This document shows positions 33,413-42,695 of a stretch of 64,000 bases of DNA, piece after piece. The first letter of the stretch is position 1, and every line of letters begins with the position of its first letter. A program made the position numbers and the translations under genes. This stretch comes from Halorubrum aethiopicum (GTDB taxonomy: Archaea; Halobacteriota; Halobacteria; Halobacteriales; Haloferacaceae): NCBI RefSeq assembly GCF_001542905.1, contig NZ_LOAJ01000001.1, positions 2,790,001 through 2,854,000 of the forward strand. The letters run 5' to 3'. Under the pieces are notes generated by a model. The model searched no databases. It was not told where the DNA came from and saw only the letters and a program-made list of their open reading frames with translations.

Positions 33413-34546
33413 TCACGGCCCTTCGCGTTCGTCGGGCGAGTCGGGATCGGCGGGGGATCCCGGATCGACGGGCGGGTCGGATTCGGCGGGCGAGTCGGAA
33501 CCTCCGGCCGGCCCGGACTCGGTCACCGGGTCGGGTTCGGTCGCGGAGGCGGGCGTCGCGTCGGATCCGGCGGCTGCGTCGGAGTCGGCGGGCGACTCGG
33601 AGTCGGCGGACGGGTCGGAACCGGCGGTCGCGTCGGCCCCGGCGACCGTCTCGCGGACGCCGACCTCGGCGACGCCGGAGGTGTCGTCGAAGACGAGGTG
33701 GCGGTGCGGGTACGCCATCTCCACGTCGGCGTCGGCGAGCCGCTCGCGGATCCGGATGTTCACGTCCGACTGGACCTTCCCGAGCTTGTACGGTTTCTTC
33801 ACCCAGTAGCGGAGCCGCAACAGCACGCCGTCGTCGCCGAACTCGTGGATCCGGCAGTCCGGGCTCGCGGTGTAGCGGGCCACCCCGATCCGGATGTCCG
33901 GGCCGCCGTCGATGACGGCGTCGCAGTCGCGGGCGGCGCGCTCGATGAGCCGGCGGGCCTCCGTCACGTCGCACTCGTAGGTGACGAGCACGTCGATGCT
34001 CCGCCGGGTGCGCTCGTCCTCCGCGGAGTAGTTCGTCACGTCGCGCTCGCGCATCGCGCCGTTCGGGACGACCCGGAACGTGTTGTCGACGGTGAATATC
34101 TTCGTGTACCGGATGGTGATGTCCTCGACGAACCCCTGGGTCCCGTCGTCGAGCTCGACCATGTCGCCGATCTCGAACGGCTGGTCGGCGAGGACGAACA
34201 CGCCGTTGATGAAGTTCCCGACCAGCGGCGCGAGGATGATACCCACCACCGCCGAGAGGACGGCGGTCCCGATCAACAGATCGGTGAACTGGAACCCGAC
34301 GACCCAGAGCCCGGTGAGGAACGCGGCCACGATCGTCCCGACGCGAACGCCGCGAACGACGGTCTGTGCGACGCTCTGCCGCGAGAACCGTCGCGCCACC
34401 GGCCGGCCGATGACCCGCACGATGATCCGCGCGAGCGCCGCGCCCGCGACGACCGAGAGGACGACGACGAGCAGCCGCACGCCGGGGATCGCGGCGAGCC
34501 ACGAGGACCACTCGACGATCGGGGCGGTGCCCGCCGGTTGCGCCAT
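33413..34546 (-). CDS. Small-conductance mechanosensitive channel family protein (MscS)
   Basis: A 377-residue protein. Three membrane helices are followed by the MscS core: VVGIILAPLVGNFINGVFVL is the pore-lining TM3, and DQPFEIGDMVELDDGTQGFV with EDITIRYTKIFTVDNTFRVV begins the cytoplasmic beta domain. GNFINGVF and VPNGAMRE are close to the family consensus. The channel should open on hypo-osmotic shock, an obvious need for a halophile. The last 75 residues are a Ser/Asp/Pro-rich tail (PADSDAAAGSDATPASATEP) beyond the usual end and probably disordered. Upstream context is unrelated. Confidence 0.9.
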   Translation of the reverse strand: MAQPAGTAPIVEWSSWLAAIPGVRLLVVVLSVVAGAALARIIVRVIGRPVARRFSRQSVAQTVVRGVRVGTIVAAFLTGLWVVGFQFTDLLIGTAVLSAVVGIILAPLVGNFINGVFVLADQPFEIGDMVELDDGTQGFVEDITIRYTKIFTVDNTFRVVPNGAMRERDVTNYSAEDERTRRSIDVLVTYECDVTEARRLIERAARDCDAVIDGGPDIRIGVARYTASPDCRIHEFGDDGVLLRLRYWVKKPYKLGKVQSDVNIRIRERLADADVEMAYPHRHLVFDDTSGVAEVGVRETVAGADATAGSDPSADSESPADSDAAAGSDATPASATEPDPVTESGPAGGSDSPAESDPPVDPGSPADPDSPDEREGP

Positions 34547-34625
34547 ACCTCCACCGCGTCGTCCACGCGAAAAAGCGTTTCCTCCGGGAGGCGGATCGGT
34601 CCTCGTGACTCGGACGCGGTCTCCG

Positions 34626-35399
34626 TCAGCCGCTCCAGCGGTCGTAGGCGTACAGTCCGCTCCCGGCGAGCGCCAGGACGACGCCGACCGACGCGACGCC
34701 CAGGCCGACGACGAAACCGGCGAACCCGGGACCGAAGTCGTCGACGTGGCCGGTGACGTACACGCTGTAGAGCGTGTCTCCCCTCCAGATCGGCGTGGGA
34801 AGCCGGTCGACGTAGGGGTCGTTCGCGCCGGGGCGGTACCCCGGGTCCGCCTCCGTGGAGCCGTTCACCACCTCGTCGATCGTCCGTCGCTCTCCGGCGT
34901 CGAGCTCCTCGTAGCGGGGGGCCTCCTCGGCGACCGCGTCCGCGACCGGGACGAGCGAGACGGGCTCGGCGCGGACGGTCGAGCCGTCCTCCGTGACGGT
35001 CAGCCGGTAGTACCCCTCGGTCCCCGCGTCGCTGTCGCGGACGAACGCGTACTCGGCGTCGATCGCCTCGAGGTCGGCGCGAGCGCCGGGGTCGGACGCC
35101 GTCGCCGACCCGGTCGCCATCGCCGACTCCAGCGCGCGGCGGGTGGCGTTGACCGACCGATACTCGTCGCCGTGGCGGGCGGTGAGCCGGTAGTCCGCGA
35201 GCGCGACCGCGTCGCCGTGGCGGTCGACGAGGCGCTCCCGGTCGGACTCGTTGCCGAGGTCGATCGGCTCGGCCGCGTATATCTGTGAGGACTGTGCCGG
35301 CGGGGACGTGGCCTCCGCCGCCAGGCCGAGGTACTGCGGTGCCGGGAGGCACAACAGCCCGACGGCGACGAGCAGGAGGGCTACTCGGCGGCGATCCAT
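34626..35399 (-). CDS. Membrane-anchored extracellular protein, unknown function
   Basis: A 257-residue protein with a signal-anchor helix (RRRVALLLVAVGLLCLPAPQ), an acidic ectodomain of about 190 residues and a C-terminal helix (FAGFVVGLGVASVGVVLALAGSGLYAYDRW). The ectodomain alternates beta-like segments (YRSVNATRRALES, GYYRLTVTEDGSTVRAEPVS) and has APRYEELDAGERRTIDEVV, followed by WRGDTLYSVYVTG. The last part aligns loosely with the smaller protein at 9589-10065 (Y-x-E/D ... ER/AR ... ID/FD ... G-x-Y). I recall the shared type as DUF7979-like, unconfirmed. Monocistronic; function unknown. Confidence 0.6.
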   Translation of the reverse strand: MDRRRVALLLVAVGLLCLPAPQYLGLAAEATSPPAQSSQIYAAEPIDLGNESDRERLVDRHGDAVALADYRLTARHGDEYRSVNATRRALESAMATGSATASDPGARADLEAIDAEYAFVRDSDAGTEGYYRLTVTEDGSTVRAEPVSLVPVADAVAEEAPRYEELDAGERRTIDEVVNGSTEADPGYRPGANDPYVDRLPTPIWRGDTLYSVYVTGHVDDFGPGFAGFVVGLGVASVGVVLALAGSGLYAYDRWSG

Positions 35400-35539
35400 C
35401 GACAGGGGCGTTCACGCCTTCGTTTCAAGTGTCTTGTGGGGACCGGGCGGTCGGGGGACCCGGACGATCCCGCGGTGAGCGACCGTCGTCGAGGCGGCTC
35501 ATGGGAAACGATAACACCCGTCCGATCGAAACCGGCCGT

Positions 35540-36415
35540 ATGTCCGATCCGCTCGACCGCGACGACGCCCCGAACGACCGCGACGCCGACACCCCGCACG
35601 ACGACTCCGACGCTCCACTCGGCCGTGACGACGACATCAACGCCACCCCGCTCGACCGCGGCCCGTCCGCCCCGAGCCACGAGGTCTTCGCGCGGCGGCC
35701 GACGTTCAGCGTCACCCACGAGTCGACGCCGAGCGGGACGCTCATCGCGGGCTTCTCCTCGTACGGTCTCGCCGGGCTCACCGCCGTCGACTACCTGATC
35801 GAACACCTCGAGTTGGAGGTCAAAGGCCACGTCACCGCCGAGGGGCTCCCCTCCATCACCCCCTTCAAGAAGGGCCGGCCGCGCCACCCCACCCGGCTGT
35901 ACTCCGCGGACGACGTGGACGTGACCGTCCTCGTCGCCGAGCAGTTCGTCCCCTCGGTCCTCGGCGAGTCGCTCGCGACGTCGGTCCTCGAGTGGACGGC
36001 CGCCAACGACGTCGACGAGGTCGCCGTCCTCTCCGGGGTTCCGATCCCCCACGGCCCCGACGCCCACCGGACGTTCTACGTCGCCACGGACGACTACCGC
36101 GAGAGCCGGCTCGCAGACGCGGAGGTCCCGCCGATGGAGTCCGGCTTCCTCGACGGGGTGAACGCCGCGCTGCTCGAACGGGGCATGGACTCGCCGCTCG
36201 GCGTCGGCCTGTTCGTCACGCCCGTCCACGCGCAGGCCCCCGACGTGGAGGCGGCGGTCAGGCTCGTCGAGACGGCGACCGACCTCTACGGGCTCGACGT
36301 CGACGCCGGTCCCCTCGAGGCGTTCGCGGCCGAGATACGCCGCCACTACGAGGACCTCGCCGAGCGGATCGAGGAGCGCGAACCGGAGGGCACCTACGAC
36401 CGGATGTACATGTGA
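35540..36415 (+). CDS. PAC2 family protein (proteasome-assembly-chaperone-like)
   Basis: A 291-residue protein. The core FSVTHESTPSGTLIAGFSSY, GLAGLTAVDYLIEHLELEVK, VTVLVAEQFVPSVLGESLAT and EVAVLSGVPIPHGPDAHRTF is the PAC2 / COG2047 pattern, an ATP-grasp-superfamily-related fold found in eukaryotic proteasome chaperone PAC2. The archaeal role is not established, though assembly or quality control is often suggested. About 50 N-terminal residues are acidic and low-complexity (DAPNDRDADTPHDDSDAPLG). ATG 35501 would add 13 residues; I prefer 35540 only weakly. Confidence 0.85.
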   Translation: MSDPLDRDDAPNDRDADTPHDDSDAPLGRDDDINATPLDRGPSAPSHEVFARRPTFSVTHESTPSGTLIAGFSSYGLAGLTAVDYLIEHLELEVKGHVTAEGLPSITPFKKGRPRHPTRLYSADDVDVTVLVAEQFVPSVLGESLATSVLEWTAANDVDEVAVLSGVPIPHGPDAHRTFYVATDDYRESRLADAEVPPMESGFLDGVNAALLERGMDSPLGVGLFVTPVHAQAPDVEAAVRLVETATDLYGLDVDAGPLEAFAAEIRRHYEDLAERIEEREPEGTYDRMYM

Positions 36416-36463
36416 GACGGCATCCGCGCCGTCGCCGACGTATCCGGCTCCAGAATCACGTAC

Positions 36464-36479
36464 AACTCAACTCATAGTA
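36464..36479 (-). promoter_or_regulatory. Possible TrmB-type half-consensus site before trmB
   Basis: On the minus strand this reads TACT-N7-GAGTT, one base from the TACT-N7/8-GAGTA motif described for Halobacterium TrmB. It lies about 35-50 bases before the trmB start, upstream of a TATA-like AAAGCTATAC (36481-36490). That would fit autoregulation. One mismatch in a nine-base motif is weak evidence. Confidence 0.35.
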
Positions 36480-36513
36480 AAAAGCTATACCGGATGCGAC
36501 CGTCGGACCGAAC

Positions 36514-37566
36514 ATGGCAGACGATCTCCGGGCGACGCTCGATCACGTCGGGGACCGGTTCAACCTGGGAGAGTACGAGATCGACGCGTACCTCGCGGTG
36601 TTGGAACACGGCGAGTTGACCGCGAGCGACATTGCCGATCGGACCGACATCCCGCAGCCGCGGGTGTACGACACGGTGCGGAGCCTCGCGGACCGCGGGC
36701 TCGTCGAGCTCCGCGAGTCGCGCCCGATGAAGATCGTGGCGGTCGACCCGGAGGACGCGTTCGACGAACTCCGCTCGTCGTTCGCGGAGATGGTCGACGA
36801 GCTCGAGGCGCGCTACACCGCGCCGACCCGCGAGACGGAGGCGGTGTCGCTCGTGAAGTCCCGCTCGACCATCCTGCGCTACCTCGAGGAGGTGATACGC
36901 GGCGCGGAGTACGAGCTCGCCGTCTCGCTCACGCCCGACCTCCTCCGTCGGTTCCGCGAGGATCTCGAAGAGAAGGTGGAAAACGGCGTGAGCGTCGAGC
37001 TCCTCGTGACGCCGGCCTCCCGCGCGCCGGACCCCGCGGAGTTCGACTACCTCGAGGTCGCGACCACCGCTCGCGCGCGCAGGGGTATCACCACGCCGGT
37101 CCTCGCGGTCGGCGACGGGGAGTACTCCGTGTACGCGACCCAGGACGCCCTCCGAGACGACCGCGAGCGGTACGGCGTCATCTTCAACCGCTCCGCGCTC
37201 GGCTTCCTCGTCTCCGGCTTCTTCGGGACGGTCCTGTGGACGACCGCGGAGACGCTCGCGGCCGACGGGAAGGCCCGCCCCTTCCCGCGGCGGTACGCCT
37301 CGATCCGGCGGGCGGTCAAGGACGTTCGCGAGTTCGACGGCGACGACTTCTACGCGACCGTCGAGGGTCGCGACATCGAGACGGGCAGGTCCGTCACGGT
37401 CCGGGGGCGCGTCGTCGACGTCGCGTTCGAGGACACGGAGGAGGTCGCCTCGCTCGTCGTCGAGACCGACGACGGCCGCGTCGAGATCGGCGGCCGCGTC
37501 GCCGCCCTGGAGGACGTCGAGGGTCAGGTGATCGTGATCGGCCGCGAGGAGCCCCCGGAGATCTGA
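36514..37566 (+). CDS. trmB: TrmB family transcriptional regulator of sugar metabolism
   Basis: A 350-residue protein with the N-terminal winged-helix domain ([60 protein letters not shown]). A coiled helix follows, then the sugar-binding domain, with [20 protein letters not shown] at its start and a C-terminal beta domain ([20 protein letters not shown]). This is full TrmB architecture and close to halobacterial TrmB as I remember it. That protein represses gluconeogenesis genes and activates glycolytic ones without glucose, binding TACT-N7/8-GAGTA. A perfect copy of that motif is found at 52376 in this window. The gene is probably monocistronic and converges on a YdjM-like gene. Confidence 0.85.
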   Translation: MADDLRATLDHVGDRFNLGEYEIDAYLAVLEHGELTASDIADRTDIPQPRVYDTVRSLADRGLVELRESRPMKIVAVDPEDAFDELRSSFAEMVDELEARYTAPTRETEAVSLVKSRSTILRYLEEVIRGAEYELAVSLTPDLLRRFREDLEEKVENGVSVELLVTPASRAPDPAEFDYLEVATTARARRGITTPVLAVGDGEYSVYATQDALRDDRERYGVIFNRSALGFLVSGFFGTVLWTTAETLAADGKARPFPRRYASIRRAVKDVREFDGDDFYATVEGRDIETGRSVTVRGRVVDVAFEDTEEVASLVVETDDGRVEIGGRVAALEDVEGQVIVIGREEPPEI

Positions 37567-37599
37567 CCGGGACCGCCCCGAGCGCGACGACCGTCGGCC

Positions 37600-38657
37600 T
37601 CAGACGGGGAGGATACCGACCAGCACCGTCGAGAACGAGAACGCCTCCTCCGCGAGGTACACCGCCGCGTACCCCACCAGCGCGGCCGTGATCCCGGCGA
37701 GCGCCGAGAAGGTCCCCCGAACGCCGACGGCGGGCCGGCGGGCCGGCGGCGGGACGCGTCCGGCCGCGAGAGCGAGACGGGGCGCGGGATCGACGCGGAT
37801 CCGGGCGTCAGCGACATCCCGCCGCAGACGACGCCGACCGCGAGGATCGAGAACACGAAGTGGTACGACACCTCGAGCGTCGGCGGCACCATGAGGACGG
37901 CCGCGACCCCGTAGGCCAGCCCGGCCGCGGCGCGCGGGTCGATCGCCTCCCGCCACGACCGACCGGTCACGGTCGCGACCGCGACCGCCGCGAGCCAGAC
38001 GACGGCCAACTCGAGCGCGAACGCGCCGAGGAGGTGGACCGTCGGATCCCCGTGGAGCAGCACGCGGCCGTCGAGGACGCGGACGCCGAGGGGGTAGAAC
38101 AGCTGCGGCGGCTCGCCGGTGACCAGATCGCCCCACGGGTGCGAACACAGTCCGAGGACGGCCGCGGCGGCGACGGCCCGCCCGGAGAGGTCGGTCCGCA
38201 GCCGGGCAAGCGTCGCGACGGCGAGCCCGCCGACCGCGAACGTCCCGAGGACGACCAGCCCGAGCGTGCCGTTCAGGGACGCGCCGACCCGGACCAGCGC
38301 GGCCAGGACGCCGACGGCGAGGAGGGAGCCGGCCGTCCGAGCGGCGGGTCGACGGTCCCACGCGACCGCCCAGAGCCCGAACGCGCCCCCGGCGATCACC
38401 GACACGACGAGCGAGTGGGTCACCGCGCGGTGAACGTCGCGGGTGGCGTCCCAGAGCGTGCTGGGTCGCGTCAGCGACTCCGCGGTGAGGCGTCCGAAGT
38501 CGATGGCGACCGCCGCGTACGCCATGTCGACGTCGGGGAGCGCGGCGAACGCCCCGGCGACCGCGCCGAGCGCCAGCGCGCGCTCCGCGGGCCAGCCCAG
38601 CCGGTCCGCGAGGAGGGCCGCGAGGGCGAACGCGAGCAGCGCGTGACCGACGAACAC
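37600..38657 (-). pseudogene. Metal-dependent hydrolase-like membrane protein (YdjM / DUF457), frameshifted near the C-terminus
   Basis: From a GTG at 38657 (FVGHALLAFALAALLADRLG) the frame encodes a polytopic protein with the family motifs AALPDVDMAYA, DVHRAVTHSLVVSVIAGG and GLCSHPWGDLVTGEPPQLFY, whose His and Asp residues may bind metal. Near 37740 the frame is lost: the original frame runs on to 37524 as Arg/Ser-rich shadow sequence, while TFSALAGITAALVGYAAVYL, EEAFSFSTVLVGILPV continues one frame over to a stop at 37600. The break coincides with an 8-bp tandem duplication (37731-37746); removing one unit restores SRRRPAVGVRGTFSALAG. It could be a natural mutation, a switching site or a sequencing error. 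Only the last helix pair is affected, so partial function is possible. Confidence 0.75.
37731..37746. repeat. 8-bp tandem duplication that breaks the YdjM-like gene
   Basis: CGGGCCGG occurs twice in tandem. Eight bases is not a multiple of three, and deleting one unit joins the two halves of the reading frame exactly. The high GC of the unit also makes it a likely place for sequencing or polymerase slippage. Confidence 0.85.
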
Positions 38658-38780
38658 GTTCGCGCGGTAGGGCGGCGAGGGAGATAAGCGGCTCGCAGGT
38701 CGCGTGTGAGCGTTCCCCGGTCCGGGTGTGAGCACGGCGCATTCGGTATTCACTTACCGACGCGCGCGACATGGAGCGGT

Positions 38781-40118
38781 ATGGACGTTCACGTCACCCG
38801 GTCCGCGGTCGACGGGACGGCTCGCGCGCCGCCCTCGAAGAGCTACACGCACCGCGCGCTGCTCGCGGCGGGATACAGCGACGGCGCCACGGTGGCCTCG
38901 CCGCTCGTCTCCGCGGACACGCGCGCGACCGCCCGCGCCGTGACCGCCTTCGGCGGCGCCGTCGACCCGACTCCCGCGGAGTGGAGCGCTGAGACCGACG
39001 CGGTCGAAGTCGAGGGGTTCGACGGCCGGCCCGCGGTCCCCGACGACGTCATCGACTGCGGGAACTCGGGGACGACGACCCGACTCGTGACCGGCACCGC
39101 CGCGCTCGGCGACGGCGGCACCGTCCTCACCGGGGACTCCTCGCTCCGGTCGCGCCCGCAGGGACCGCTGCTCGACGCCCTCACCGATCTCGGCATCCGC
39201 GCCGAGTCGACCCGCGGGAACGGACAGGCCCCGCTCGTCGTCTTCGGGCCGCTCTCGGGCGGCGAGGTGGCGATCCCCGGCGACGTCTCCTCGCAGTACG
39301 TCACCGCCCTGCTCATGGCCGGCGCGGTCACCGACGACGGGATCGAGGTGTCGCTGACGACGGAGCTCAAGTCTGCCCCCTACGTCGACATCACGCTCGA
39401 ACTGCTCGCCGACTTCGGGATCGACGCCGAGCCGGTGGGCAGCGACACCGCCGACGGCGCGGCGGGGTTCTCGGTCCCCGGCGGACAGACGTACGCCCCG
39501 GAGGGCGGCCGGTACGCGGTCCCCGGCGACTTCTCGTCGATCTCGTACCTCGTCGCCGCGGGCGCGGTCGCCGCCGACCCCGACGGCGCGGTCCGTATCG
39601 AGGGCGCTCGACCGAGCGCGCAGGGCGACGCCGCCATCGTCGAGATCGCGGAGCGGATGGGCGCGGCGATCGAGTGGGACCGCGAGTCGGGCGTCATCAC
39701 GGTCGAGCGGTCCGCGCTCTCCGGCGTCGAGGTCGACGTCGGCGACACGCCCGACCTGCTCCCGACGATCGCGGCGCTCGGCGCGGTCGCCGACGGCGAC
39801 ACGCGGATCACCAACTGCGAGCACGTCCGCTACAAGGAGACCGACCGGGTGGCCGCGATGGCCGAGGAGCTGGCGAGGATGGGCGCGGAGACCACGGAGG
39901 AGCCGGACACGCTGACGGTCCACGGCTCCGAGAGCGACCTCCGCGGCGCGACCGTCGACGGCCGGGCGGACCACCGGATCGTGATGGCGCTCGCGGTCGC
40001 CGCGCTCGCCGCGGAGGGCACGACGACGATCCGCGGCGGGGAACACGTCGACGTCTCGTTCCCGACGTTCTTCGAGACGATGGCCGACCTCGGCGCGACG
40101 GTCGACCGGGCGGAGTGA
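38781..40118 (+). CDS. aroA: 3-phosphoshikimate 1-carboxyvinyltransferase (EPSP synthase)
   Basis: A 445-residue enzyme that joins shikimate-3-phosphate with phosphoenolpyruvate in the chorismate pathway. The substrate-binding lysine is in [13 protein letters not shown] at the N-terminus. [56 protein letters not shown], the catalytic [18 protein letters not shown] and [13 protein letters not shown] are all present and intact. The start [18 protein letters not shown] fits family length; a longer ORF begins 75 bases upstream in a promoter-like region. No other shikimate genes are nearby. Confidence 0.96.
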   Translation: MDVHVTRSAVDGTARAPPSKSYTHRALLAAGYSDGATVASPLVSADTRATARAVTAFGGAVDPTPAEWSAETDAVEVEGFDGRPAVPDDVIDCGNSGTTTRLVTGTAALGDGGTVLTGDSSLRSRPQGPLLDALTDLGIRAESTRGNGQAPLVVFGPLSGGEVAIPGDVSSQYVTALLMAGAVTDDGIEVSLTTELKSAPYVDITLELLADFGIDAEPVGSDTADGAAGFSVPGGQTYAPEGGRYAVPGDFSSISYLVAAGAVAADPDGAVRIEGARPSAQGDAAIVEIAERMGAAIEWDRESGVITVERSALSGVEVDVGDTPDLLPTIAALGAVADGDTRITNCEHVRYKETDRVAAMAEELARMGAETTEEPDTLTVHGSESDLRGATVDGRADHRIVMALAVAALAAEGTTTIRGGEHVDVSFPTFFETMADLGATVDRAE

Positions 40119-40144
40119 CCGGACCGGGACCCGAACGACCCCGC

Positions 40145-41233
40145 CTACCCGCCCGCCGCCGGCAGCCGAACCGTGACGACCCCGCCGTCGCCGTCGGCCC
40201 GGTCGCCGATCGAGAGGCTCCCGTCGTAGTGTTCGATCACCCACTTCGCGAGCCAGAGCCCGAGCCCGCTGCTGTGTTGGAGCTGCGTCTCGGTCCGGTC
40301 CTCGTTGATGAGCGCCATCTCGTCGTCCGGGAAGCCGTCGCCGTCGTCGAGGATCTCGACCCGAACCGTGCCGTCGGTCCGCTCCCCGCGGACGGCGACC
40401 GCGGGCGGGTCGCCGCCGTGTTCGAACGCGTTGTCCATCAGCTCCGCGAGCGCCGTGTCGACGTGGTCGCCCGCCAGCGCGGTACACCCCTCGTCGAGAT
40501 CGGTCTCGAGCGTCCCGTCCGGGTACTCCTCCTCCCAGTCGGATCGTCGGTCCTCGAGCGCCGCCGCGAGGTCGACCGCCGTTCGCTCGTCGTCCCGCTC
40601 GAGGACGTCGTCGAAGACGCGGATCTTGGACTGCGTGTCGCCGAGGTCGGCTCCGATATCCGCGATCCGTCGGCCGAGGTCGAGGTCGGAACCGGTCCCC
40701 GTATCGCCCCCGTCGGCGTCGGGGTCGCCCGCGGCGGAGAGCCGTTCGCCGTAGCCGATCAGGAGCTGGGCGGCGTGTCGCAGGTCGTGGCGGACGAACC
40801 GGTTCATCACCGCGGCCTTCTGTCGCTGTTTCACGAGCCGCCGGGCGCGGATCCGCCGCACGTCGTTGAAGCCGATCAGGACGTGTGCGAACGCGCTGAC
40901 GGCGACGACGAGCGCTCCGGCAACGAGGGGTTCGACCACGCTCCCGCCGCCGGCGACCTGAAAGGAGTACACCAACACCAGGACGGCGGAGGTCGCGACG
41001 ACGCCGAGGGCGTTCCAGCCGGCGATCCGCAGCAGGTGTCGCGACTCGACGTCGGTTCGATACCCTATCGGCCCGGTGACCGCGAAGGCGATCCCGAAGA
41101 GGAGCGTCAGGCCGGTGACGACGACGTCCGCGATCCCGGCCGTGCCGGTCGCGAACCCGCGGAGCGCGATCGCCGCCAACCCCGCGCCGGTGAGGCTGAT
41201 GACGAGCGCGCCCGTGAGACGGCTCGTGTCCAT
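40145..41233 (-). CDS. Membrane-bound histidine kinase
   Basis: A 362-residue sensor kinase. About five hydrophobic segments in the first 130 residues (LTGALVISLTGAGLAAIALR and DVVVTGLTLLFGIAFAVTG among them) form a membrane sensor with no extracellular domain. The phospho-acceptor box is VMNRFVRHDLRHAAQLLIGY. The ATP-binding domain follows, with LAELMDNAFEHGGDPPAVAV (N box), VEILDDGDGFPDDEM (G1) and SSGLGLWLAKWVIEHYDGSL (G2). No response-regulator gene is adjacent, as is common in haloarchaea, where kinases act through distant partners. It converges on aroA with 26 bases between stops. Confidence 0.88.
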   Translation of the reverse strand: MDTSRLTGALVISLTGAGLAAIALRGFATGTAGIADVVVTGLTLLFGIAFAVTGPIGYRTDVESRHLLRIAGWNALGVVATSAVLVLVYSFQVAGGGSVVEPLVAGALVVAVSAFAHVLIGFNDVRRIRARRLVKQRQKAAVMNRFVRHDLRHAAQLLIGYGERLSAAGDPDADGGDTGTGSDLDLGRRIADIGADLGDTQSKIRVFDDVLERDDERTAVDLAAALEDRRSDWEEEYPDGTLETDLDEGCTALAGDHVDTALAELMDNAFEHGGDPPAVAVRGERTDGTVRVEILDDGDGFPDDEMALINEDRTETQLQHSSGLGLWLAKWVIEHYDGSLSIGDRADGDGGVVTVRLPAAGG

Positions 41234-41315
41234 GGAACCTGTCACCGAGTCAGACACACATAACCGTGATGGATCGGATCGTTTCGGTCCCTCGAAACGA
41301 GGCTCCGAACCGCCG

Positions 41316-42221
41316 CTAGATCACCCGCTTGCCGAAGGCGCTGGCGGCCAGTTCGGTCGCGAGCTCCGCCGTCTCGTTGTGCTGGTCGAGCGTCGGGTTC
41401 ACCTCGACGAGCTCCATCGACCGGAGGCAGTCGGCGTCGTCGACGATCTCCATCGCGCTGTGGGCCTCCCGGTAGGTGACCCCGCCGCGGACTGGCGTCC
41501 CCACGCCGGGGGCCTCCTTGGGGTCGAGCCAGTCGAGGTCGAGGCTGATGTGGACGCCGTCGACGCCCGCGGAGGCCGCGTCGAGCGCGTCCTCCGTCAC
41601 GTCCGTGATCCCCCGCTCGTCGATGTCGGACATCGTGTAGGCGGCGAAGCCGTGCTCGCGCAGCAGCTCCACCTCCGCGCCGTCGACGGAACGCAGCCCG
41701 ACCAAGGCGACGTTCTCCGGCTCGAGTCCCGCCGCGTTCGCCCACTCGGTGTCCGCGAACTCGCCGATCCCGAGCGCCGCGGCGAGAGGCATCCCGTGGA
41801 CGTTGCCCGAGGGCGTCGTCGACGGGGTGTTGAGGTCGGCGTGGGCGTCGAACCACACCGCGCCGACGTCGGCGTCGCGGGCGGCTCCCACGAGCGAGCC
41901 GATCGCGATCGAGTGGTCGCCGCCGAGCGCCAGCGGGACCGCCCCCTCCGCGAGCGTCTCGTCCACCTCGTCGGCGAGCCGGCGACACACGTCCGCGACC
42001 TCGTGGAGGAACTTCGCGTCGCCCTCCGTCGGGGCGTCGGTGTCCGGGTCCCGCTCCTCGGCGCGGGGGACGGAGAGATCCCCCGCGTCGACGACCTCGA
42101 CGCCCGCGCCCTCGAGTTCGTCGGCGAGGCCGCCGTAGCGGATCGCCGACGGTCCCATGTCGACCCCGCGTCGGTTGGCTCCGTAGTCGGTCGGCGCGCC
42201 GATGATTCTGACTCTCGTCAT
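41316..42221 (-). CDS. rocF: Arginase
   Basis: A 301-residue ureohydrolase that splits arginine into ornithine and urea using two Mn2+ ions. The metal-binding motifs are all present: ALGGDHSIAIGS, WFDAHADLNTP and SLDLDWLDPKEAPGVGTP, followed by SMELVEVNP. The N-terminal IGAPTDYGANRRGVDMGPSA and SGNVHGMPLAAALG are typical of arginase rather than agmatinase, which supports the gene name. It allows arginine to be used as carbon and nitrogen source. No transaminase, urease or arginine transporter gene is adjacent. It is transcribed in the same direction as the kinase gene but with an 82-base gap. Confidence 0.9.
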   Translation of the reverse strand: MTRVRIIGAPTDYGANRRGVDMGPSAIRYGGLADELEGAGVEVVDAGDLSVPRAEERDPDTDAPTEGDAKFLHEVADVCRRLADEVDETLAEGAVPLALGGDHSIAIGSLVGAARDADVGAVWFDAHADLNTPSTTPSGNVHGMPLAAALGIGEFADTEWANAAGLEPENVALVGLRSVDGAEVELLREHGFAAYTMSDIDERGITDVTEDALDAASAGVDGVHISLDLDWLDPKEAPGVGTPVRGGVTYREAHSAMEIVDDADCLRSMELVEVNPTLDQHNETAELATELAASAFGKRVI

Positions 42222-42313
42222 ATCGGTAGGGGAACCCGCCGCCGCTTGAAAGGCGTGGATCCGTGAACGGTCCGATCCGTCACGGTTTCCTCGTCGCCGT
42301 CGAACGACCGCAC

Positions 42314-42610
42314 ATGGGCGGGAACGACGCGGACGGGACCGGCGCGGGCGGAAGCGACGCGGACGGGTCCGGCACGGAGGGGAACAACGCGAACGGCGGC
42401 GACCGCGAGCCGGGACCGGTCGCTCCGGAGGAGATCGGTCCGGCCGGGGCGATGATCGCCGTCGCGTTCACGGGGTCGGTGATCGCCTTCGCCGGGTTCG
42501 GCCTGCTGGTTCTCCTCGGCGAGGTCGGACTCGTCCTCGTCGCGGTCGGGCTCCTCGCCGTGCTGGCGAGCCCCGCGGCGTACTTTCGATATCGACAGCT
42601 CTACCGGTGA
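42314..42610 (+). CDS. Small two-helix membrane protein with acidic Gly-rich head
   Basis: A 98-residue protein. The first 45 residues are hydrophilic and rich in Gly, Asp and Asn (GGNDADGTGAGGSDADGSG). The second half, AGAMIAVAFTGSVIAFAGFG and LLVLLGEVGLVLVAVGLLAV, forms two membrane helices and ends with the basic tail YFRYRQLYR. A GTG at 42263 could add 17 residues. It starts about 90 bases from the divergent arginase gene. No family recognised; similar small haloarchaeal membrane proteins are common. Confidence 0.6.
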   Translation: MGGNDADGTGAGGSDADGSGTEGNNANGGDREPGPVAPEEIGPAGAMIAVAFTGSVIAFAGFGLLVLLGEVGLVLVAVGLLAVLASPAAYFRYRQLYR

Positions 42611-42643
42611 GCCGGGGACCGAGCGACTCGCACGGCCGATCAA

Positions 42644-42650
42644 CTTATAA
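42644..42650 (+). promoter_or_regulatory. TATA box of the HTH regulator gene
   Basis: CTTATAA lies 46 bases before the ATG at 42696. It predicts a start near 42672-42676 and a short 5' leader of about 20 bases. Confidence 0.5.
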
Positions 42651-42695
42651 GGGACTTCCATCGCCTTTATGCGGGGTCGCCATCTACTCGCACCC

